From NCBI GenBank assembly GCA_024235935.1, contig JACKLL010000013.1, positions 30,365-94,364 on the forward strand: DNA of 64,000 bases, read 5' to 3'. This document shows positions 54,701 through 62,245 of the stretch, piece by piece. Position 1 is the stretch's first letter; the number at the start of each line of letters is the position of its first letter. Made by a program: the position numbers and the translations under genes. The notes below the pieces were generated by a model, which was not told the DNA's origin, ran no database searches, and worked only from the letters and a program-made list of their open reading frames with translations. The DNA comes from Rhodoferax sp. GTDB lineage: Bacteria > Pseudomonadota > Gammaproteobacteria > Burkholderiales > Burkholderiaceae_C.

Positions 54701-55668
54701 ATCAGCGGGACCGCGATCCGGCTGCCGGTGGCCGGCCCGCGGTTGGACTGGCGGATGTCCGGCCGGCCCGGCTCGTCCAGCCGCTGGATCAGCCCGGTCA
54801 CGTTGGGCAGGCCGACCTCGGGGAATGTCGAGTTGATGACCTTGCCACCACGCTCGAACACCCGGAACACATCGGCCGGCGGCACCGTCTCCCAGGCCGG
54901 CAACGGTGCCAGGCTGTCCAGAATGCCCATGGCCTTCATGTGTTCGTCGACCGGCAGCGGGTTCTTGATCGTCGCCGGCTCGCTCTTGCCGGTGTACGAC
55001 TCGCCCAGGATGTAGCGCTTGAACGGCAGGATGCCGTTGTTGTAGGCCGCCCCGCCCCACAGCATGGCACTGGTCGCCATCAGGCTGCGTTCGCTGGCCT
55101 GCACGATCGGCAGGTGGCAGGCACCGCAGGACTCGCGGGCCACGCGCAGGTCTCCCGGATTCATGAAGCGGATGAACTGCGGGCTCTCCTTGTTGAGTCG
55201 GGTGAAGCTTTCCTTCGGGTTGGCCGAGCTTGCCCAGGTCTTGGTGTCCTGCGGCAGCACGTGGGCCTTTTCCATCGCAGCGATGAAAGCCTTGTCTTCG
55301 CGCATGGCCTTGGGCGGCGGCGTGACCGATGCATCGCCGCCATGGCAGTCGGTGCAGCCCAGCACGACACCCGGGTTGGCATGCATGCTGCGGTGGTCCG
55401 GCGGCGTCACCATCGGATTGCCGCCAGTCTTCTGGTAGCTGTGGCAGCCTTCGCATCCCGCGGACTTGGCCTGCGCCTGCGCCTCGGTCTGGCGCGCCGG
55501 GGCCGGCGCTGCGGCGGGCCCCTCAACCAGTGGCTTGTGCGCCGGACCCGACTCGGAGTGCGCCGCGGTCGGCGGCAGCACCCAGAACAGCAGGGCCACG
55601 ACCAGCGCCAGCAGGGTCAACAGGAAGGAGCGCAAAGGGCGCCGGGATGGATGCATGCCGTATGCCAT
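51757..55668 (-). CDS. Large decahaem cytochrome with LVIVD-type beta-propeller repeats
   Basis: The 1303-aa protein has an N-terminal membrane segment (LRSFLLTLLALVVALLFWVL) and ten CXXCH motifs near residues 72, 106, 183, 353, 409, 546, 574, 686, 698 and 803. Residues 880-1220 contain repeated units such as VGLTVVDVDDPLKPRWVATV, DGLEVIDVTSPLQPQRVAGA and DGLVVVDVERPTQPRIETTL, typical of LVIVD propeller repeats found on exported proteins. A short SPALSLSKGL stretch near 1220 looks inserted. It could be an anchored periplasmic or surface electron-transfer protein. The start may be ATG 55668 or 55656. Confidence 0.88.
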   Translation of the reverse strand: MAYGMHPSRRPLRSFLLTLLALVVALLFWVLPPTAAHSESGPAHKPLVEGPAAAPAPARQTEAQAQAKSAGCEGCHSYQKTGGNPMVTPPDHRSMHANPGVVLGCTDCHGGDASVTPPPKAMREDKAFIAAMEKAHVLPQDTKTWASSANPKESFTRLNKESPQFIRFMNPGDLRVARESCGACHLPIVQASERSLMATSAMLWGGAAYNNGILPFKRYILGESYTGKSEPATIKNPLPVDEHMKAMGILDSLAPLPAWETVPPADVFRVFERGGKVINSTFPEVGLPNVTGLIQRLDEPGRPDIRQSNRGPATGSRIAVPLINITKTRLNDPHLWFLGTNEQPGDYRSSGCTACHTPYANDRDPLHSGPYAKFGHEGKSVTTDPSIPKDRSGHPITHQFTRAIPSSQCMVCHMHQPNIFVNSFYGTTMWDYESDAPFMWPKKQKYPTAEEARKILSRNPEEAATRGLWGDPEFSKKVSELNPQLKDGQFADYHGHGWNFRQIFKRDRKGTLVDKNNQPVSDDDPDKFKKAVHLTSVHLDVGMQCVDCHFAQDAHGNGHIYGEVAAAIEIDCKDCHGSAKKYPSLFTSGPAAKPGGMDMKLLRTQDGRRRFEWRGDKLFQRSAVDPTLEWEMSLVKDSVTVGNPKYNEKAARAKLMLAGKAGQDGTWGTASAGQSYAHDDEKVACYTCHLSWTTSCAGCHLPIQANAKTERLHYEGGETRNYATYNPQVARDDMFQLGRAGPVKGGKITPVRSSSALVLSSTNANRERIYIQQPPIAASGFSSQAFAPHYPHTERKTETKTCSDCHVNSANDNNATMAQLLLQGTNFVNFVGFKAWVGGASDIEAVQVTEWDEPQAVIGSYLQRYAYPDWYQQHLDAKKRLQISHSHTTDGAASCVQTRGEYLFVAEGAGGMRVYDVASIANKGISQPIISAPFSPLGQDTHIASRNATCVALPTNQPIAPTRNVGDLMRVTNQEQAFHPIYHYAFITDSREGLIVVDVDTLADGEPRNNFLKRAVTWNGEGARKGVLDGARHITVGGHYLYITTKVGLTVVDVDDPLKPRWVATVPLRDARASALQFRYLWVTTADGLEVIDVTSPLQPQRVAGAVVPLRDARKVYVARTYAYVAAGADGLVVVDVERPTQPRIETTLQKGESAATSLVDSQDVIVGSTNASLFAYVADGAGGLKVVQLTAPDTQPKFYGFSPAPKPQVIAWRDTRSPALSLSKGLDRDRAVDETGGQIAVFGRIGSRPLTLPEMQKLYLRQDGTVWTVTDTPGTSYSHVGQPPPRPTTPAVAAVPTRKAQP

Positions 55669-55669
55669 T

Positions 55670-57466
55670 TCAGAACGTCAGCAAGAGATTGGCCAGCACC
55701 GAATACGGCCGCTTGCTGGATTCGAACAACTGGCGGTAGCCATCGCCCGGCTGCAGCCAGGCCATCGAGAAATTGAAGATGACGTTCTGGGACATGAAGG
55801 GCCGGTACTGCAGCGCCAGCGACATGTCGATGCCGATGTCGCGCGAGATGTTGCTCTGGTTGCGCAGGTATTCCAGCGTACTGGTGTCGCCGAAGGACAA
55901 CCAGTTCAGGTTGCCGATCAGCCGCCACTGCGGCGCCAGGTCGATGTCGGCACCGATGCCGATCAGCCGCAGCCCCGGATTGACGAAGTTCGACTGCCCC
56001 TGCTCCTTGGAGGTCCGCAACGAACCCAGCACGCCGTTGCGCCCGACAGGCTCAGGCCGCCACCGCCGATCAGCGGATCGACTGGCGGATCCAGTAGCTG
56101 GTGTCGGAGCCGGCAATCTGCGGGTTCTCGAAGATGGCATCGAAGCCGTTGGCCCGCCCGTCGAAGGGGTCGCGGTCTGCGCTGGCGACCAGCGCCGTTC
56201 CGCGTACCCGGATCCAGTCGAAATCGCGCGACAACTCGGCTGCGCCGAAACCGGCCCGGATGCTCTGGCCGCTGCGCGACCGGGTCGTAGCTCTGGTTGC
56301 CCAGCGCCATGTAGGCCGACGAGGTCAGGTTCCAGCGCCCGAAGTGTCCGTCGCCGTTCAGCCCCAGGTACGCCACCTCGTAATTGCGCCGGCGCCCGTC
56401 GCCAATCACCGCCGGACGCGCGATGAAACCGTTGTTGTCGTAATACGGCCCCTGGTTGCCTTCGCGGTTGATGTTGTACAACACCGTCGCCTGTGTCGTA
56501 TGGCCCAGCACCGGCCAGTCCTGACGGTAGGCATTGGCCATCAGCGTGTAGTCCGAGCGCAGACGGGTGAACACATCGTTCAGGCCGGAGTTGGTGTCCT
56601 TCTCGAAGCGCTGGAACGCGGCCAGGTTGTATTGCCAGCGGTTGTTGTCGCGGGTACCGAACAGGCGTATGGCGAACGGCGTGTCGTTGAACACGAAGCC
56701 GCGGAAATCGGAGATCAGCGGCTGGATGCCGACGCGCAAGGAGTCGAAATCGTACTGGTCCGACACGTTGCGCAGATGCACGTCGACAAACGCCTCCTGC
56801 AGGCCGAAATGGCTATCGGTGCGGGTGTAACCCGCCGCGGATCGATGCGCAGAATGCGCAGGTCAGCACCGTGCATGGTTGACGTTGAAGGCGCCGACGA
56901 ACTTGAACTCGTAGTCCGGCGGCTTGAAGGTGGTGTTGCCCTTGATGAGCTGGGCACTCACGATCACCGTCTGCGCCAGCACGGTCTGGCTCTGGTTGGC
57001 CACGATCACGTCGTTGGCGCCCGGCCACCGCGACGACTGGGCCCGGTGGGGTCGGAAACCGGCGCAGCTCGACCAGCGTGTCGGAAATCGCGCCCAGGTT
57101 CAGGAACCAGTCCGGGCCCCAGGCACTGAGCTGCTCCAGCGGCTTGTCGCCCTTGATCGTGTTGTGGTTGTACGGGTCCCACCAGCGGTCTTTCTGACCC
57201 AGGCTTTCCATGATGCGCCAACGATCGGGCACCGGCAGGCTGATGCGCGGATCGGCCCGCGTCGGTGGACTGACCTGGTTCGGATCGATCGGGGGCAACG
57301 GGTAGACCAGCGGCTCGCCTTGCGGCCGGCGCAGCTGCACCGCGTCGTCGGCCGCCGGCGGTTGCAGTCCCTGGTCGGCCAGCACCGCCCCCAGCGGACG
57401 TGGCAGACGCCAGGCCATTCGGCACGCCTGCGTTGCCGCGGCGGTGATCGTCACAGGCCGGCGCAT
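55670..57466 (-). pseudogene. Barrel-like outer-membrane protein, broken by several frameshifts
   Basis: Following the frame that makes sense gives about 598 aa with no family I recognise. It starts near MRRPVTITAAATQACRMAWR, goes through RWRIMESLGQKDRWWDPYNH and TLVELRR, and then shows alternating aromatic/polar strands such as YLGLNGDGHFGRWNLTSSAY. It ends SVLANLLLTF, with a C-terminal Phe like outer-membrane barrels. Breaks occur near 57056 (extra base in AAA), 56860 and 56827 (short G runs), about 56280 and about 56050. Each is fixed by one base. Its place between cytochrome genes recalls porin-cytochrome conduits. Sequencing error or real loss are both possible. Confidence 0.6.
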
Positions 57467-59343
57467 ACGTTCTGCGCGTTGCTGTCGTTGAACGGGGCCA
57501 CCGGGCATTGCACGTAGCGCAGGTTGCCGCGTGGCAGCGTGATGGCATCCGCCCGCTTGGCTGGCGGCGCATTGCCGATTCCCGTACCCAGTACCACGCC
57601 GGCCTGCGTCAGGCCCAGGAACGCAATCATGTCGTCCTGATCGGTGCCATCGCCCGAGACGCCGATGCCGCCAAGCAGCTGGGGGACACCTGCGACGATG
57701 CGGTAGATCGGCATGCCGCCGGAGAAGATCTGCAGCCCGTTGACCAGGCGCGGCAGACCGGTGCAGCCCACGCCCAGGCCACCGCCGGCGGCAGCCACGA
57801 CAGCGCCGATGCTCAGGTCGAGCTGCAGGCCGGTCGCAAACGGGCTCCACTGCGCAAACGGCAGCGACAGGGGCCCGTTGCCGGTTCCCTGGATGCCGTC
57901 GGGATAGAACGGGCGTGACAGGTTGCCGATCGCCTTGGCGCTGAAGGCCGTGCCATTGGACAGGCTGGTCGGATCACCGAAGAAGCTGCGCATCGCCGCG
58001 ACATACGGCGAGATGCCAGCCCCGAGCGCGGACAGTTCCGCGCCTGCCAGCGGATTGGACAGGAAGGCCGCACTGCGTGCTTTCTGCAAGGACACGTCAG
58101 TGCCGAAAATCGGCGCATCCGGGCCCCGCACCAGACCCAGCACCACGCCGTTGGTGTCGACCACCGAGATGCTGACCTGCGCTGGCTGGCCGGCGGGCCG
58201 ACGAATCTGGGCGCGGGCACGGTTGGCCAACGCCAACGCCGACGAAAGTATTTGCTGGGCTTCCGCCTGCGTGATGCCGCCGTCGGTACTGGCGCGTACC
58301 GGAAAACGGTTGCTGTCGGTCTCGTCAACCAGCACATAACCGCCAAGTGACGCGAACGGACCCGTGTCGCGGCGGATGCCGGATGCGGGCACACCATACG
58401 CCACGCCGGCGCGAAATGCGGCCACCGGGAAATACCCGCCCACCGCCACCAGACTTCCCGGCAGCCCGGACACGGACGTCGCAGGCGTACCGGTGCCGTA
58501 GGTATCGACATAGCGCACCGAGCGACCGTCCAGCGTGATGCGGTTGGCACGCACGGCCTCGGGCGCCTCGAACCCCAGGCTGCCCGCAGTGGCGAGCATC
58601 TCGTCGATGTCGGCGTCGACATTGGTGATGTCCAGGTCCAGCCCGTACAGGCCATCGGCGATCACGCCCAGCCCGCCGACGACGCGACCGTTCTTGTACA
58701 GCGGAATGCCGCCCGGGTCGGCCGACAGCCCCAGCGGCGCGCGCTTGGGACCGGTCGCAGCCTGCCCCGGCGCAACGGAGTCGTCCCGCCGCATCACGTC
58801 GGAGCAGGAGAACTGCGAGAACTGCACGCCCGACAAGGGCCCCGACAGCTGGTTGGCCTCGTTCGGGTTGAAATGCTGCTGGATGATCTGGCTGGCCGTG
58901 CGGGTCGAGAACGCGTTGCCGGCACTGGACAGGTAGGCGCCGGTCAGCGCCTTGCTGATCGCTGCGAACGGGTTGGGCAGCGAGACCCCCTCGAGCCCGC
59001 CGACCACGCCGCGTCCGCTGTCGATGCGGAACGTCGCCGTGGGCGCAGCCATGTCGTAGACCGCCAGCACATTGCCGACGCGGTCGGTCACGGCCAGCGT
59101 GGCCAGTTGCCCGCGCGCTTGTGCTGCCACCACCGTCTGCGCGACGATGCGCTCGACGTCGGCCGCCGTGAGCATGTCCTGGGCGCAATTGGCGCCGCAG
59201 TCGATCGCCGTCAGCGGCGCACCGGACGACGTGCTGCCGCCGCCGTCCCCTCCACCGCCGCCCCCACAGGCGGTCAGCCCGACCGCAAAGACCGTGGCCA
59301 TCGCCCGGCGCCAGCCGCGCAAGCCCCAACACCGGGTCTTCAT
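57451..59343 (-). CDS. Lipoprotein with two GlcG/HbpS-like domains
   Basis: The 630-aa protein has a lipoprotein signal (ATVFAVGLTAC followed by a glycine-rich linker). It carries two GlcG/HbpS-type domains. The first, at about residues 50-250, includes AADVERIVAQTVVAAQARGQ and AVTDRVGNVLAVYDM. The second, at about 360-500, includes AEAQQILSSALALANRARAQ and VSISVVDTNGVVLGLVRGPD. Relatives bind or degrade haem or stabilise cofactors. The start overlaps the FHA-cytochrome stop (ATGA). Its end overlaps the barrel gene start by 16 bases. It may bind haem or aid cytochrome maturation, which is inference. Confidence 0.82.
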   Translation of the reverse strand: MKTRCWGLRGWRRAMATVFAVGLTACGGGGGGDGGGSTSSGAPLTAIDCGANCAQDMLTAADVERIVAQTVVAAQARGQLATLAVTDRVGNVLAVYDMAAPTATFRIDSGRGVVGGLEGVSLPNPFAAISKALTGAYLSSAGNAFSTRTASQIIQQHFNPNEANQLSGPLSGVQFSQFSCSDVMRRDDSVAPGQAATGPKRAPLGLSADPGGIPLYKNGRVVGGLGVIADGLYGLDLDITNVDADIDEMLATAGSLGFEAPEAVRANRITLDGRSVRYVDTYGTGTPATSVSGLPGSLVAVGGYFPVAAFRAGVAYGVPASGIRRDTGPFASLGGYVLVDETDSNRFPVRASTDGGITQAEAQQILSSALALANRARAQIRRPAGQPAQVSISVVDTNGVVLGLVRGPDAPIFGTDVSLQKARSAAFLSNPLAGAELSALGAGISPYVAAMRSFFGDPTSLSNGTAFSAKAIGNLSRPFYPDGIQGTGNGPLSLPFAQWSPFATGLQLDLSIGAVVAAAGGGLGVGCTGLPRLVNGLQIFSGGMPIYRIVAGVPQLLGGIGVSGDGTDQDDMIAFLGLTQAGVVLGTGIGNAPPAKRADAITLPRGNLRYVQCPVAPFNDSNAQNVCAGL

Positions 59344-61205
59344 GGTTTGGCCCCGGTCTTCAGTGCGGCCTGCTGGAAGGCCGGATGTTCCTTGCGCGGA
59401 TGGAAGCCATGGCAGCTGTCGCACTGGCTGACGACTTTCTCCTTGTCCGGCTCGGCGCCCGTGTGGCAGGTACGGCAGGACTGGATGTCGGGTATCAGGA
59501 TTTCGGAGGCCATCTTGGAGGTTTTCGCGCTGTGACAGGACACACACGCGGCATTCTTGTGCTGTGCGTGCGAGAAGGTGGATTGGGGCAGCCAGTGCGA
59601 GGTCTCGACGATGGCCGGCACACGCCACTGAACCGGCGCCTTGTCGGACGCCTTTTCGGGCACGACCGCATGGCAGGTCGTGCACACGCCATTGGTCTTG
59701 GCAAACATCTGCTGGAAGGTCCGCTTGCTGTTCTGCTCGACCCAGCGCCCGGCTGCGGTCGACTGGCTCGCCGGCGCGCGGCCGGTCGGACGCTGCAGCA
59801 AGCTGTTGACCGTGGTCAGGCTGACCGGGTAGCGGTCCACCGCCAGGCTGGCATAGATCTCGCGCACCGCAACCTCGACCACCTCCGGCCTGGCATGCGG
59901 CACCTCGCGCTCGGGCGCCTGCGGGTCGACCGACAGGCGGTGGCAGGACTGGCAGTTCTTCGCCATCGTGACCGGCTCGAAACGCACACCGGCGGCGTCC
60001 AGTGCATGGCAACTCGCGCATTCGAGCACCACCCGGCCGCCGGTCGCGGCCGGCCCGGTCGGGCTCTTGATGCCCTTGTCCGCCAGGTGGATGTCGTGCG
60101 GAAACACCAGCCCGGTCTCGTTGCGCAATTCGGGCGTCTGGCGCACACGCTGCACGGTGTGCGCCGCATCGCGCTGGCGGATCGACAGCCGGAACGCCGG
60201 ATGCTCGGTCGCGAAGTCCGACACATTGCCCTGGGCCGTCAAGGGCGTGAAGGCCCGGATGTTGCCATGGCACGTCGCGCACCCGACCGTATCCGTGGTG
60301 CGCATGCCGGCCTGTCCCTGGTGTTCCTTGTGGCAGGTGGCGCAGCGCTGTCCGGTCAGGGTGTTGTGCGCGATCGTGGGGTCGCTGACATGGTCGCCCA
60401 CCTGGGTATGACAGGCCGTACAGCTGGCATCGGTCACCCGCTCGAAAGGCTTGTCGTGGCAGCTGCGGCAATCCTGCGCAAAGCCCTGGTGGGCCGACGA
60501 GATGGCGCCCGGGTTCCAGAAGGTGTCGAGCCGCTGCCCATGGCCCGCGACCCAGTGTTTCAGCTGCGCCTCCATCCGCCCCGCATCGGTGCTCGGCGCA
60601 GGCATCGTGCCCGTCGCCGGCATCTGCGCCGCATGGCCGGCGCGCAACTGTGCCGCGACGGCGGCCGTGGTGTTGGCCGGCACGCTCAACGGGGCGACCG
60701 GCTGGAAAGCGTGCCAGACCGGCCAGGCGCCGCACAGCACCAGCACGACCAGGCTCAGTACCCAGGACAGGGCACGGCGCGACAGCCAGCCCTGGACCAC
60801 GCCGACCTTCACGCCGGCCTTCGCGGCATCTGCCGCACCTGCCACCGGCGCACGCAAGGAGAACGAGAGCGTCAGGCGCGGGTCGGGCTTGTCGGGGCCG
60901 TCCTCGACCTCTTCGACGATGAAGTCATAAGGGCCGATCGATATCTTCTGGCCCACCGCCAGGCGAACGCTGGTCTGCGCGCGCTGGTCGATCGCCACCG
61001 GCCCGGTCGCCTCCAGATAGAGGGCGCCGTCCTCGGCACGGCGAATCGTCGCGTGCTCGAGCCGGATGCGCGGATCGGGCAGGAAGATCTTGCACGCCGC
61101 TGCCCGTCCCAGGCTCAGCATTTCGCCGGAGACGGCGCGGCCGACCCGTGCGCCAACCTGCGTATCGTCCGGATGAATGGTCTCGACCAGTTTGCAGCGA
61201 ATCAT
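59340..61205 (-). CDS. FHA domain - transmembrane - decahaem cytochrome fusion
   Basis: The 621-aa protein joins a cytosolic forkhead-associated domain (residues about 25-110: LSLGRAAACKIFLPDPRIRL then EHATIRRAEDGALYL) to one membrane helix (about 145-167, SWVLSLVVLVLCGAWPVW). After it comes a periplasmic domain with ten CXXCH motifs between residues 246 and 597: CRSCH, CTACH, CATCH twice, CASCH, CQSCH, CTTCH, CVSCH, CRTCH and CDSCH. The FHA glycine-arginine and histidine are kept, but the usual Ser three residues before the His is Arg, so phosphothreonine binding is uncertain. It lies eight bases after the cytochrome-b-like gene. Confidence 0.87.
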   Translation of the reverse strand: MIRCKLVETIHPDDTQVGARVGRAVSGEMLSLGRAAACKIFLPDPRIRLEHATIRRAEDGALYLEATGPVAIDQRAQTSVRLAVGQKISIGPYDFIVEEVEDGPDKPDPRLTLSFSLRAPVAGAADAAKAGVKVGVVQGWLSRRALSWVLSLVVLVLCGAWPVWHAFQPVAPLSVPANTTAAVAAQLRAGHAAQMPATGTMPAPSTDAGRMEAQLKHWVAGHGQRLDTFWNPGAISSAHQGFAQDCRSCHDKPFERVTDASCTACHTQVGDHVSDPTIAHNTLTGQRCATCHKEHQGQAGMRTTDTVGCATCHGNIRAFTPLTAQGNVSDFATEHPAFRLSIRQRDAAHTVQRVRQTPELRNETGLVFPHDIHLADKGIKSPTGPAATGGRVVLECASCHALDAAGVRFEPVTMAKNCQSCHRLSVDPQAPEREVPHARPEVVEVAVREIYASLAVDRYPVSLTTVNSLLQRPTGRAPASQSTAAGRWVEQNSKRTFQQMFAKTNGVCTTCHAVVPEKASDKAPVQWRVPAIVETSHWLPQSTFSHAQHKNAACVSCHSAKTSKMASEILIPDIQSCRTCHTGAEPDKEKVVSQCDSCHGFHPRKEHPAFQQAALKTGAKP

Positions 61206-61212
61206 GGTCTGG

Positions 61213-62067
61213 TCACCAGTAGATGAACACCGAGACGATGTGGCTCGTCAATGCGATCAACAGCGCGAACGACAGCGGCACATGGATGAGCAGCCACAGG
61301 CGCAGGCGCGCCAGCGAGCGCAGTTCTGAGCGGATCTTCTCGACCGCGGTGCGCCGGGCCAGCATCAGGCCTTGCACTTCACGGCCTTGGCGTGCGGTCT
61401 CGTCCTTGAGCTTGCGGTTGAGTTGCTGCATGCGTTCGACTGCCCGGTGGGTCGGACAGCCGCGCGCCAGGGTCCGGAATGCGTGCTGGAATACGCTGCC
61501 CTGCAAGCGTGTCTTCTGGGCCGCTGCCTGCACCAGGGTATTGAACTCGTCCGGCAGTTGCAAGGCCAGCCGTGCGGCCTGCTGGTCGATTTCCTGGATC
61601 TGCAGCAACAGCGTGGGGACATCGTCCTCGCCCATGTTGGCCGTCATGCGCCCGGGTTCGCGCAGGAACACCAGCACGCCATAGATGCCACTGAACACCA
61701 CCACCAGCATCAGCACATAGGCCAGGGTGTGCAGGTTGACGCCGATCTCGAAGCCGGTGTGCAGCGTGGCCACCACCACCAGCGCCAGCCCCAGATAGAC
61801 GTGGGCCGACAGCCAGCCCTGGGTCATGGTCAGTGAAGCACCGTACCGTCGCTTGCGCACGCCCAGCCACAGCAACCAAAGGATCGTGAGCGCAGCCACC
61901 GTGCCCAGCGCGTAGCCCATCAGCGTGCCGCCGTATCCCAGGCCGCCGGGGGTATTGAAATGGGTGTGCCGATGCCAGACGTATGCGCCGATCGCCGAAA
62001 CACACAGGAACAGCGCCAGCTTCAGATAGCGGTAGCCTTTGTATTCGAGAAAACTGCGGTGTCGCAT
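61213..62067 (-). CDS. Predicted dihaem cytochrome b membrane protein
   Basis: The 284-aa protein has five predicted membrane helices at about 13-33, 46-70, 85-108, 112-136 and 255-282, with a helical cytoplasmic stretch at 140-250. Two helices each carry a His pair spaced H-x13-H: His89/His103 and His262/His276. This is the classical arrangement for two b haems stacked across the membrane. I infer a quinol-reactive membrane anchor for the multihaem chain that follows. No named family was recognised. ATG 62067 gives a sensible start; the frame is open to 62157. Confidence 0.72.
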   Translation of the reverse strand: MRHRSFLEYKGYRYLKLALFLCVSAIGAYVWHRHTHFNTPGGLGYGGTLMGYALGTVAALTILWLLWLGVRKRRYGASLTMTQGWLSAHVYLGLALVVVATLHTGFEIGVNLHTLAYVLMLVVVFSGIYGVLVFLREPGRMTANMGEDDVPTLLLQIQEIDQQAARLALQLPDEFNTLVQAAAQKTRLQGSVFQHAFRTLARGCPTHRAVERMQQLNRKLKDETARQGREVQGLMLARRTAVEKIRSELRSLARLRLWLLIHVPLSFALLIALTSHIVSVFIYW

Positions 62068-62245
62068 CGTTCGGCGGGTCTCCGTGCAGCGCCCGAGGTG
62101 GGACTGCCGCGCTATGGGGTACACACAGGTGACCGGGCCAACCTGCCATGTCCCCATCCGAATCAGGGGAAATCAAAATTCATTGTAGGGTCGACCTCAG
62201 CGAACGACGCCGATTCGACGCCTTGCGCTCGCCAGGGTGTTGCAA

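Noticed and set aside
53941..55776. A 611-codon forward-strand open frame antisense to the decahaem gene
   Set aside because: Composition is that of a codon-position shadow; the reverse frame has ten CXXCH motifs and clear repeats.
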